A DNA stretch of 42,154 nucleotides from CAZSXS01 sp964611385. GTDB lineage: Bacteria > Bacillota > Clostridia > Lachnospirales > CAYPQA01. Of this stretch, positions 16,070 to 22,834 are shown one piece after another (within the stretch, counting starts at the first letter, position 1; every line of letters begins with the position of its first letter). Where the stretch lies: positions 1-42,154 of the forward strand of contig CAZSXS010000027.1 of NCBI GenBank assembly GCA_964611385.1, given 5' to 3'. The notes beneath the pieces are model-generated. The model was not told the origin of the DNA. It made no database searches and was given only the letters and a program-made list of their open reading frames with translations. The translations under genes were made by a program, and so were the position numbers.

Positions 16070-16078
16070 TGCTTAAAA

Positions 16079-16849
16079 TTAATTTTCTACTTCCATTTCT
16101 GCATCCATAGCTACAGTCTCGTCGCCTTCTTCAGAGTCGTCGGCGTTTTCAGTAGCTTCAAATTGGGTGCCTTGTCTGGATTCGATAACGGCATCAGCGA
16201 TTTTTCCGGCGATAAGCTTCACGGCACGGATTGCGTCGTCGTTACCAGGAATGACGAAATCAACCTCATCTGGATCGCAGTTGGTATCTACGATAGCCAC
16301 AATCGGAATGCTCAAGTTATGCGCTTCCAAGATTGCAATATGCTCTTTTCTTGGGTCTACGATAAAGATCACGTCAGGGATTCTCTTCATGTCCTTGATA
16401 CCACCAAGGTTCTTTTCAAGCTTTTCCATCTCGCCTAAAAGCTTGGAGACTTCCTTCTTGGGCAGCACGTCGAAAGTACCGTTTTGTTGCATTTGCTCAA
16501 GGTTCTTCAGTCTTTTGATTCTGGATTGAATGGTCTTAAAGTTGGTAAGCATACCGCCCAACCAACGTTCGTTGACATAATACATGCCGCAGCGTTCAGC
16601 TTCTTCCTTAATGGAATCCTGCGCTTGCTTCTTGGTACCGACAAAGAGAATTTCTCCCCCGTCTTTAATGATATTGCTGACAGCCGTATAGGCCTCATCT
16701 ACCTTCTTCACGGTCTTTTGAAGGTCGATAATATAGATTCCGTTTCTTTCGGCAAAAATATACTCTGCCATTTTGGGGTTCCAGCGTCTGGTTTGATGAC
16801 CAAAGTGAACACCGGCCTCCAGTAGTTGCTTCATTGAAATTACACTCAT
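16079..16849 (-). CDS. rpsB: 30S ribosomal protein S2
   Basis: 256 aa, small-subunit ribosomal protein S2. Family hallmarks are MKQLLEAGVHFGHQTRRWNPKM at the N-terminus, IYIIDLQKTVKKVDEAY, FVGTKKQAQDSI, ERWLGGMLTNFKTI and VDTNCDPDEVDFVIPGNDDAIRA. The last 27 residues are a strongly acidic tail of the kind seen in some clostridia. The start at 16849 is fixed by AAGGAGG 7 bp upstream; the open frame extends further without an SD. A sigma-A promoter lies at 16987-17015, leaving a 5' leader of about 130 nt. Confidence 0.98.
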   Translation of the reverse strand: MSVISMKQLLEAGVHFGHQTRRWNPKMAEYIFAERNGIYIIDLQKTVKKVDEAYTAVSNIIKDGGEILFVGTKKQAQDSIKEEAERCGMYYVNERWLGGMLTNFKTIQSRIKRLKNLEQMQQNGTFDVLPKKEVSKLLGEMEKLEKNLGGIKDMKRIPDVIFIVDPRKEHIAILEAHNLSIPIVAIVDTNCDPDEVDFVIPGNDDAIRAVKLIAGKIADAVIESRQGTQFEATENADDSEEGDETVAMDAEMEVEN

Positions 16850-16908
16850 GTGAATCCTCCTTAGGGTTTTTCCTCCACAGCATGCCATACCAAAGGGTAC
16901 ACCCTACA

Positions 16909-16945
16909 AGCCGGGATGCAGGTACGAAAGATACAGCATCGGGCT
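16909..16945 (-). promoter_or_regulatory. rpsB leader hairpin (candidate autoregulatory RNA)
   Basis: In the rpsB 5' leader AGCCCGATGC pairs with GCATCCCGGCT around a 16-nt loop, and a short GGGT/ACCC stem follows at 16894-16903. Leader RNAs bound by the encoded ribosomal protein are common for rpsB. The T-run on the plus strand also makes this a weak plus-strand terminator. Confidence 0.4.
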
Positions 16946-16986
16946 TTTTGTCTGCTATGTGTGGTCTACTTTTAAAAACGCTAGGG

Positions 16987-17015
16987 ATTATACCATATGG
17001 GCAAAAAATTGTAAA
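16987..17015 (-). promoter_or_regulatory. sigma-A promoter of rpsB-tsf
   Basis: On the minus strand TTTACA (17010-17015) and TATAAT (16987-16992) are separated by 17 bp. The perfect -10 and good -35 fit a highly expressed ribosomal operon. Confidence 0.85.
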
Positions 17016-17070
17016 CAAATTTGGAAAATTTCTATGAACTTTTTTCGTATCATACCATCACAAATCTATA

Positions 17071-17098
17071 TTTACTTCTTCTTTACATGTGGTATAAT
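17071..17098 (+). promoter_or_regulatory. promoter of the acetyltransferase-peptidase transcript
   Basis: TTTACT (17071-17076) and a perfect TATAAT (17093-17098) with a 16-bp spacer, divergent from the rpsB promoter. The transcript would carry a leader of almost 700 nt before the fusion gene. Confidence 0.6.
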
Positions 17099-17128
17099 AA
17101 GGAAAAATAAATGTAAGGTGGCGTAATA

Positions 17129-17143
17129 ATGATTAATTTATAA
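17129..17143 (+). CDS. possible leader peptide (MINL)
   Basis: AAGGTGG is followed 9 bp later by ATG ATT AAT TTA TAA, a four-codon reading frame close to the transcript start. It could be a ribosome-stalling leader for the downstream attenuator, but it may be chance. Confidence 0.25.
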   Translation: MINL

Positions 17144-17178
17144 TCCAACTGTTATTCAACAATGGCGATAAGTCTGTG

Positions 17179-17271
17179 TATACTCAGTCACGGTTAGCTT
17201 TGCAAGGCTGCTATGCAAGGCTGCTATGCAAAACAAGAAGGCGGCTTGGTAAAGGGTAAAAGACTGCGTAA
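17179..17271 (+). repeat. family-2 inverted-repeat element, copy 3
   Basis: Starts TATACTCAGTCACGG and ends AAAAGACTGCGTAA. The interior TTTGCAAGGCTGC and GGCGGCTTGGTAA align with copy 2. It contains a 13-bp tandem duplication (TGCAAGGCTGCTA twice, 17201-17226). It lies in the 5' leader of the fusion gene. Confidence 0.7.
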
Positions 17272-17289
17272 CCGCACAGGCTTTGGTTT

Positions 17290-17424
17290 GTTGTCGAGAT
17301 TGGATTATAAACAGAGGATTTCTCTGTAGTCATTGGTTGTGCTATTTTAATTCGTATGGGCGCATTGTGCCCTTATGTAAGTGCGCCAAAACTCCATTCT
17401 CGACAACGAGGGTGGAGTTTTTTG
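17290..17424 (+). promoter_or_regulatory. candidate transcription attenuator (terminator/antiterminator pair)
   Basis: A rho-independent terminator occupies 17388-17424: AAAACTCCA pairs with TGGAGTTTT, an inner CTCG/CGAG stem lies within, and a T-run follows. The upstream GTTGTCGAG (17290-17298) is the perfect 9-base complement of CTCGACAAC (17399-17407), which forms part of the terminator's inner stem and loop. The two pairings exclude each other, the hallmark of attenuation. A further stem GGCGCA/TGCGCC lies at 17360-17386. SD GGGAGG and a 6-codon ORF (MATDIK, 17444-17464) follow. Antibiotic-resistance genes in Firmicutes often have such leaders. Confidence 0.6.
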
Positions 17425-17786
17425 ATTAGGGAGGAAATAAGAGATGGCTACAGATATAAAATAATCGCCGATTTTATACGGGTGGTAAGGGAATCAAGAG
17501 CGTTTGCACGGCAATTATTGCAAATTACGGCGTCCGTATATGGCGGTCACGGCAAATGATGTGCCGCCCTACGGACAGTATGCCGTATTCATTGCCAGAG
17601 GGCATTTATCTTGAAACACCCACAGAAAAGGATATACCTGAAATTGCAGAAACACAGTATAAAGCCAATCTTGGCGGGGTTGCATTTGAATTGTTTGGCG
17701 AAGATAGCTTAGAGCATATTGTTGACGGGCTTAAAAGTTATAGTTTCAAGTATTACGGTTTTTATCATTATGAAGGGATGAATAAG

Positions 17787-19316
17787 ATGAGTATTATAAA
17801 AACACACGATATAACCCTGTATGGAGGTAACGATGAGGAGATTGTACTGCGACCACTATCTGATAAACATTTACCCTTGTTATACAAATGGAATAGTGAT
17901 GAAGAAGTTACCTATTACACCGAAAGTTCTGTTGGACTAAAGCATAACGAGGAAACTGTTCGACGCAAATATAGTGGAGTGTCGCAAGAAGCATTTTGTT
18001 TTCTTGTAGAGGTTAATAGCGTACCCATTGGCGAATGTTGGCTTCAGAAAATGAATAAACCTGATGTCATTGCCATGTATTCTGATGCTACAGACATTCG
18101 TCGGATTGATATGTGTATCGGTGAAAAGGAATATTGGAACCGTGGTATCGGTACGCAGTTTATTGGAATGATGATTGATTTTGCGTTCAACAGGGAGCAT
18201 GTTACTATTTTACATTGTTTCTGTGAGGATTATAATAAACGAAGCGAAAAGATGTGGCAAAAACATGGATTCACTCTTGTCCGTAAAGACAAGCAGACCT
18301 ATAATCCTCAGTGGAAATCGCCTATTGGTGAATATCAATACCACTACCGTTTAACTCGACAAGAGTACATCAGCCGTTACCGATATAGCCCGAATGATAA
18401 CAAAAACTTCTCACTGTCCCTCTCGAAATTAGCCGATAAGTGGTGTAATTTAATTTCGGACGCATCTGTTGTTATTGTTACCGACAGCGAACAATTAACA
18501 CTGGCAAATGAGTTGAAAGCTACTATATTAAATACCTGCGAAATCATTTTGTGGAACAATGGTATTAGCTTTTTGGAAAAGCTGCAAGCTTTGCGGCCTT
18601 GCGATTTGACGGTTGCGTTGTTCTCCTTTAATACGTTTGTACAAGGGGCTAACCGATATTTTTCACCTTTCGATAAGCCGAAAGGTGTGGCAGCAAAGTA
18701 TGCGTTTATCCGGCTTGGTATTTCAAAAGAATCACTTTTACAGGGGCTTGAAACACCAAAGAAACTAATGTACAGCAAAATTGAGGAATTAAGTGCTTAT
18801 AAACCCGGTAGTAAACTGCGTGTAACAAACCAAGCCGGAACGGACATTGTACTGGAAACTTGCGGTTTTAGCGGTTGTGACAATGAAATAACGTCCGATG
18901 GTGGCATGGCGTTTTTGCCACCATCTGAAGTTTCTGCTGAAGTAAAACCGGGCACAGCGAACGGAAAAATCGTTGTTGATGTCACAGTCGGGCAGCTCTA
19001 TCACTACAAAGAATTTCTTGGCTATTTTGGTCTTGTAGAAACCCCTGTAACCTTATTTGTGGAAGACGGAAATGTAACCCATATAACCGGCGGAGGCATG
19101 GGAGAGGAGCTAAAGGAAAAGCTGTTCGCATTGCCGATTGAGTGCCGAGAACTGGTGGAACTGGGGCATGGACTATCCAAAATGAAACCTACAGGGTTAA
19201 TCGGAGTAGACGAGAGTATTATCGACACCTGCCATTTCGGTATCGGCAACGGCGGGAAATGCGGTGTGCATTTGGATGTGGTTGTGGGAGAGCCTATTAT
19301 TAAACTGGTTGAATAA
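17787..19316 (+). CDS. GNAT acetyltransferase fused to M29-like metallopeptidase domain
   Basis: About 509 aa. Residues 10-185 are a GNAT domain like AAC(6') enzymes: LRPLSDKHLPLLYKWNSDEE, VPIGECWLQKMN, then RIDMCIGEKEYWNRGIGTQF with the acetyl-CoA loop. Residues about 200-509 resemble aminopeptidase T/M29-like proteins. The probable metal ligands are retained: Glu in PPSEVSAEV, Glu in CRELVELGHG, His in CHFGIGNGG, and His and Asp in GVHLDVVVG. The start at 17787 has GAAGGG 9 bp upstream; the frame stays open to ATG 17556 (586 aa), and I could not classify the extra N-terminal 77 residues. It is followed 12 bp later by a serine hydrolase. Substrate unknown; an aminoglycoside-like or peptide compound is inference. 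Confidence 0.7.
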   Translation: MSIIKTHDITLYGGNDEEIVLRPLSDKHLPLLYKWNSDEEVTYYTESSVGLKHNEETVRRKYSGVSQEAFCFLVEVNSVPIGECWLQKMNKPDVIAMYSDATDIRRIDMCIGEKEYWNRGIGTQFIGMMIDFAFNREHVTILHCFCEDYNKRSEKMWQKHGFTLVRKDKQTYNPQWKSPIGEYQYHYRLTRQEYISRYRYSPNDNKNFSLSLSKLADKWCNLISDASVVIVTDSEQLTLANELKATILNTCEIILWNNGISFLEKLQALRPCDLTVALFSFNTFVQGANRYFSPFDKPKGVAAKYAFIRLGISKESLLQGLETPKKLMYSKIEELSAYKPGSKLRVTNQAGTDIVLETCGFSGCDNEITSDGGMAFLPPSEVSAEVKPGTANGKIVVDVTVGQLYHYKEFLGYFGLVETPVTLFVEDGNVTHITGGGMGEELKEKLFALPIECRELVELGHGLSKMKPTGLIGVDESIIDTCHFGIGNGGKCGVHLDVVVGEPIIKLVE

Positions 19317-19328
19317 GGAGAGATCGAT

Positions 19329-20372
19329 ATGCCACTCAAAAAAATGAATGAACTTTTTATTGACTACACACAGCACCACAATTTTTCAGGAGTAGCACTA
19401 ATCCGGCGCGGTGAAGAAAATCTATTTGAGTATGTCGCCGGTCACGCACAGAAGGGGTATCAAATCCCTAACACCCTAACTACACGATTTGACACAGCTT
19501 CGATTACCAAGCTGTTTACCGCCGCCGGAATTGTGCTTTTGGAAAGCCAAAACAAATTGCATTTCACCGACCGAGTTTGTGACATACTCGACCTGTCCGG
19601 CACTGAAATCTCCGGTGATGTGGAAATCCGTCATCTACTAACCCACACTTCCGGTATTGCAGATGATGCCGACGAAGAAAACGGAGAGGAGTACGCTGCG
19701 TTGTTTCTGGATTCTCCCAATTATGCCATTCGAGAGAACCGAGATTTTCTCAAAAACTTTGCTTACAAAAAGCCGAATTTTAAGCCTGGGACAGCAGTAC
19801 GCTACAACAACTGCGCGTTTATACTGCTTGGACTTACCATTGAGAAGAGTACTGGCATAGGTTATCGCAAATTTATCACAGAGCAAATTTTTAAGCCGTT
19901 TGGCATGAAAGATACTTGCTTTCACGCCATGGACAGCATTGCGGCCGATATTGCCGAGGGCTATTATTTCAATAAGACAGAGCAAGTGTGGAAGAAAAAC
20001 ATCTACTCTTACCCGCCCATCGGCACAGCAGACAGTGGTGCGTATACCACAGTATATGATTTGGATTGTTTTATCCGAGCATTGAAAAAAAGCCCGACTT
20101 ATGCAAAAATGCTTGAACCGCAGACCAAGCATCAGCGTCCGAACAAGCGCGGTTTTACTCGGTATGGATATGGTTTTGAGTTTATTGAGAGTGATGGGGA
20201 AATTGTCAGCCTTTATAAAGACGGTTGCAACCCAGGAGTGTGTAACATCACAGCGTATTATCCCGCACTTGACACAACCTTTACCATACTCGGCAATCAA
20301 GACTGCAATGTATGGCAACTGCACGATAAGGTGCAGGAACTATTACTGGAGGGGAACTCGAGGCATTTTTGA
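19329..20372 (+). CDS. serine hydrolase, class C beta-lactamase/PBP4* family
   Basis: 347 aa of the beta-lactamase-related (PF00144) family. The catalytic SxxK is in FDTASITKLFTAAG and the YxN motif is YNNCAF. The block VEIRHLLTHTSGI is a family hallmark, and the C-terminal region has GYGYGFEF-like glycines. There is no signal peptide, so the enzyme is probably cytoplasmic, an esterase or peptidase rather than a true beta-lactamase. SD AAGGAG lies 8 bp before the ATG and the gap to the fusion gene is 12 bp, so the two are co-transcribed. Together they may modify and cleave the same compound. Confidence 0.88.
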   Translation: MPLKKMNELFIDYTQHHNFSGVALIRRGEENLFEYVAGHAQKGYQIPNTLTTRFDTASITKLFTAAGIVLLESQNKLHFTDRVCDILDLSGTEISGDVEIRHLLTHTSGIADDADEENGEEYAALFLDSPNYAIRENRDFLKNFAYKKPNFKPGTAVRYNNCAFILLGLTIEKSTGIGYRKFITEQIFKPFGMKDTCFHAMDSIAADIAEGYYFNKTEQVWKKNIYSYPPIGTADSGAYTTVYDLDCFIRALKKSPTYAKMLEPQTKHQRPNKRGFTRYGYGFEFIESDGEIVSLYKDGCNPGVCNITAYYPALDTTFTILGNQDCNVWQLHDKVQELLLEGNSRHF

Positions 20373-20399
20373 ACCTTGCTTTGCAAAGAATGCGGTCTT

Positions 20400-20460
20400 C
20401 TAAGACAAGGAAAAAGCCGGGTAGTTGCGTCAGCAACTCCCGGCTTTTTCCTTGTCTTAG
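20400..20460. terminator. strong bidirectional terminator
   Basis: A very long stem (CTAAGACAAGGAAAAAGCCG... against its complement) with AGTTGC/GCAACT at the tip. It separates the convergent serine hydrolase and secG genes. Confidence 0.9.
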
Positions 20461-20473
20461 AATGCAGATAAAC

Positions 20474-20719
20474 TTAAACCACAACACAAAGAACAATCGT
20501 ATACACAGCCAGAATCAAAGCTCCGATTTTGGTATACTTTTCAAGCTGTCCATCAACAGAACGGCCCTTGTTTTTGTCCCAGTACGTTTGATTTCCGTTT
20601 CCGCCACCTGTTAAATTCCCTATCCCTGAGGCTCTTTTCTTTTGCATCAGTATCAGCCCGATAACGCCAATACAGCCAAGGATGTAAATTACAGACAAAA
20701 TCACAAACAATGCGCTCAT
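20474..20719 (-). CDS. secG: protein translocase subunit SecG
   Basis: 81 aa with two transmembrane helices (LFVILSVIYILGCIGVIGLILMQ and YTKIGALILAVYTIVLCVVV) joined by a Gly-rich loop with GIGNLTGG. It is the accessory subunit of the SecYEG channel. The length and loop fit the family. The start ATG follows an AAGGAGG-like SD (rc of cctcctt). It stands before a strong terminator. The usual neighbour rnr is absent; recX and a kinase lie upstream on the same strand. Confidence 0.95.
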   Translation of the reverse strand: MSALFVILSVIYILGCIGVIGLILMQKKRASGIGNLTGGGNGNQTYWDKNKGRSVDGQLEKYTKIGALILAVYTIVLCVVV

Positions 20720-20814
20720 TTCTCAGCCTCCTTTATAAATAAACTCAAAAACTTGTTGGAGTATAGCATAAAAACAAAGAGGAGACAAGGATGAATCACA
20801 CTTTTTATTTCCTT

Positions 20815-21504
20815 TCATACATCGCTTTGATTGATCCGCTTGAACGCAAGCCCAATGAGAGAATAGCTATAGCCACGCCGCAATAAAAACTCCGTGATCC
20901 TTCGCCGCTCCTTGGGGTCGGACAAGGCTTTTCCAGCTCTGTCAAGTCTGCCAAGCTTTTTTTCCAACAAAGCAAGGACTTTTTCCAGCTCCGCATCTTC
21001 GTCCGGCGGCTGAGTCTGCACGCATTCATTGATAATTTCATCGGAGACCCCTCGTTGCTTTAACTCGGCTTTAATCTTGTTCAAGCCGTAGCGACTGCCA
21101 CGGCTTTCCAGATATTGCAGGGTAAACTTCTCATCATCAATGTAGCCGTAGGACAGCAGAAGTTCCGACGTGTTCTGAATGATGGTCTCCACTAAGCTGC
21201 TGTCTCCGTAAAGCGCCGGATCGCTGCCGCCTCTGAGATCCTGATAGACACTGTCCCTTAATTTTCTTTCGATCTCTTTTTGAGTATACAAGCGGCGGCT
21301 CACGTAGCCGAAGGCCCGTTCTTTCAGTCTGGTGGCCAAAACGGTTTTCTTCACCTCATAAAGGCGTTCTTCCGTTATCGGCCCCAGAGTTAGCTTTAAG
21401 TTGACCCAATCTATAGCCTCCATGCCGAAGGCATACTCGTCGTCAAGATAAATGGATACCCGCTGATTGTTGTTAACCTGGCTTTCGATCTTAGTTATTA
21501 GCAA
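20815..21504 (-). CDS. recX: regulatory protein RecX
   Basis: About 229 aa, a modulator of RecA filaments. It has tandem three-helix repeats: ATRLKERAFGYVSRRLYTQKEIERKLRD, LLSYGYIDDEKFTLQYLESRGSRYGLNKIKAELKQRGVSDEIINE, and RRRITEFLLRRGYSYSLIGLAFKRI. An N-terminal beta segment (RVSIYLDDEYAFGME) is typical of Firmicute RecX. I place the start at TTG 21504, overlapping the 3' end of the PfkB gene by 14 bp; the longer frame to 21594 lies wholly over that gene. The start is uncertain because no clear SD is visible. Confidence 0.88.
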   Translation of the reverse strand: MLITKIESQVNNNQRVSIYLDDEYAFGMEAIDWVNLKLTLGPITEERLYEVKKTVLATRLKERAFGYVSRRLYTQKEIERKLRDSVYQDLRGGSDPALYGDSSLVETIIQNTSELLLSYGYIDDEKFTLQYLESRGSRYGLNKIKAELKQRGVSDEIINECVQTQPPDEDAELEKVLALLEKKLGRLDRAGKALSDPKERRRITEFLLRRGYSYSLIGLAFKRINQSDV

Positions 21505-22642
21505 AGTCGAATTTCCATTCTGTAAGGAATTTGCAAAGAGCCTCAAAGCTTGGGCTTTTTGCATTCCGAACATAATAGCCGGATACACCCACACCCATGG
21601 TCAGGCAGCTTAAGGGATCAAGTCCCAGCGCCATTCCCATACAGAAGCCAGAATTAAAATTGTCCCCAGCGCCGGTAGTCAATACAGGCTTTGGACAGTA
21701 GGGGCCTTCGGTATGGAAGTAATCGTTTTCCACGAAAGCATAGGCCTCTTTTGTCAGATGAACCACCAGGCAGTGGATACCCAAACGCTTGTACACTTCT
21801 TTGCCGGTTTCAATGAGCTTCTGATCCTTGGGAAGGCTCTGATCTGGAACAACGCCCACCACCTCGGCAATCTCGTATAATTCCTTCTCATTCAGACCAA
21901 GCACAGACCTGAACTTAGAGCCGAAGGCTGCAATCAGTTTCATGGCCTCGAGAATATCTGCTGAGGTCCGTTTTTCTGGATCAGCCAGGTCAAAGAAGGC
22001 GATGGGCTTTACAGCCTTGTCGGGCAGAAGCGGCAGTACCTCGTCAATAAGGCCCTTCCAAACCTGACTCATGTAGGGGATCATGGTCCAGTTTTCCATA
22101 CCAAGCAAGTCACAGTCAGCGATCAGCTCTGCAATCTTTTCCTTGCTACCCACTTTCTCTTTGAACCGATCCCAGGTTATGTTATACAGAGAGAGCATTT
22201 TACCGAACATAAGCTTCCCGTCATCAAACTCCAATGCGTCTGTATGGCCGGGATCAGTGAGGGAATACACCTTCTCACATTTTTCGGCCATGGCCTTGAA
22301 GACCGGATGAATATCATACTCCCCAAGGGCGCCAATATAGGTTAGCTTCGTTCCCAATTCCAGAAGGGCATTGGCCAGGATGGGGCCGTTACCGCCCAGC
22401 TTTGTGTTTTGAGTAACAAATTCAATATTGGTACTCAGACCGGAAGCCTTTGTGATGCGTGTGCCGATCTCATTAATGGTTTTGATTCTGGCAAAGTTAT
22501 CAAAATCCATTCGTGTTGCTACCGCGTGGATAATCTCATCCACAAAGCCATCCAGGCCCAAAATCATGTTGGTTGCAAAGCCCTTCTTCCCCTGGAGCTT
22601 TTCTAAAGTTTCGGTTATGCTGCTGACTAATACTTCGTTCAT
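21491..22642 (-). CDS. PfkB/ribokinase-family carbohydrate kinase
   Basis: 383 aa. The ribokinase fold is shown by MILGLDGFVDEIIHAV near the N-terminus, GGNGPILANALLELG in the sugar-binding part, and the C-terminal family signature TTGAGDNFNSGFCMG with the catalytic Asp. The substrate cannot be read from sequence. The start at 22642 follows GGAGG (8 bp); the upstream frame to 22684 lacks an SD. It is translationally linked to recX. An N-terminal region longer than in ribokinase proper suggests a distinct subgroup. Confidence 0.88.
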   Translation of the reverse strand: MNEVLVSSITETLEKLQGKKGFATNMILGLDGFVDEIIHAVATRMDFDNFARIKTINEIGTRITKASGLSTNIEFVTQNTKLGGNGPILANALLELGTKLTYIGALGEYDIHPVFKAMAEKCEKVYSLTDPGHTDALEFDDGKLMFGKMLSLYNITWDRFKEKVGSKEKIAELIADCDLLGMENWTMIPYMSQVWKGLIDEVLPLLPDKAVKPIAFFDLADPEKRTSADILEAMKLIAAFGSKFRSVLGLNEKELYEIAEVVGVVPDQSLPKDQKLIETGKEVYKRLGIHCLVVHLTKEAYAFVENDYFHTEGPYCPKPVLTTGAGDNFNSGFCMGMALGLDPLSCLTMGVGVSGYYVRNAKSPSFEALCKFLTEWKFDFANN

Positions 22643-22776
22643 AAATATCCTCCATCTGCACGCAAAGGCGTACTTCATTTTCAATCAGTATAGCAAATGA
22701 AATTATATTTATCAATCCTTGGCTGAGACAAAACTTGATAAACAGAACAAAATACAGGCAAAACAGACACTAATAT

Positions 22777-22805
22777 TTGACAGCATACTCTAAATTTTGT
22801 ATAAT
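22777..22805 (+). promoter_or_regulatory. sigma-A promoter of the SLH-CAP gene
   Basis: TTGACA (22777-22782) and TATAAT (22800-22805), both perfect, with a 17-bp spacer. The SD GGAGG follows and the ATG is at 22835, so the leader is short. Confidence 0.92.
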
Positions 22806-22834
22806 TATGAAAAAATAGAGACCGGAGGTAATCT

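Noticed and set aside
17201..17226. Tandem 13-bp repeat as a possible CRISPR or iteron
   Set aside because: Only two units with no spacers, inside a family-2 element; best seen as a local duplication.
19638..20324. 228-codon minus-strand ORF over the serine hydrolase
   Set aside because: Antisense shadow; the plus-strand frame has catalytic motifs and an SD.
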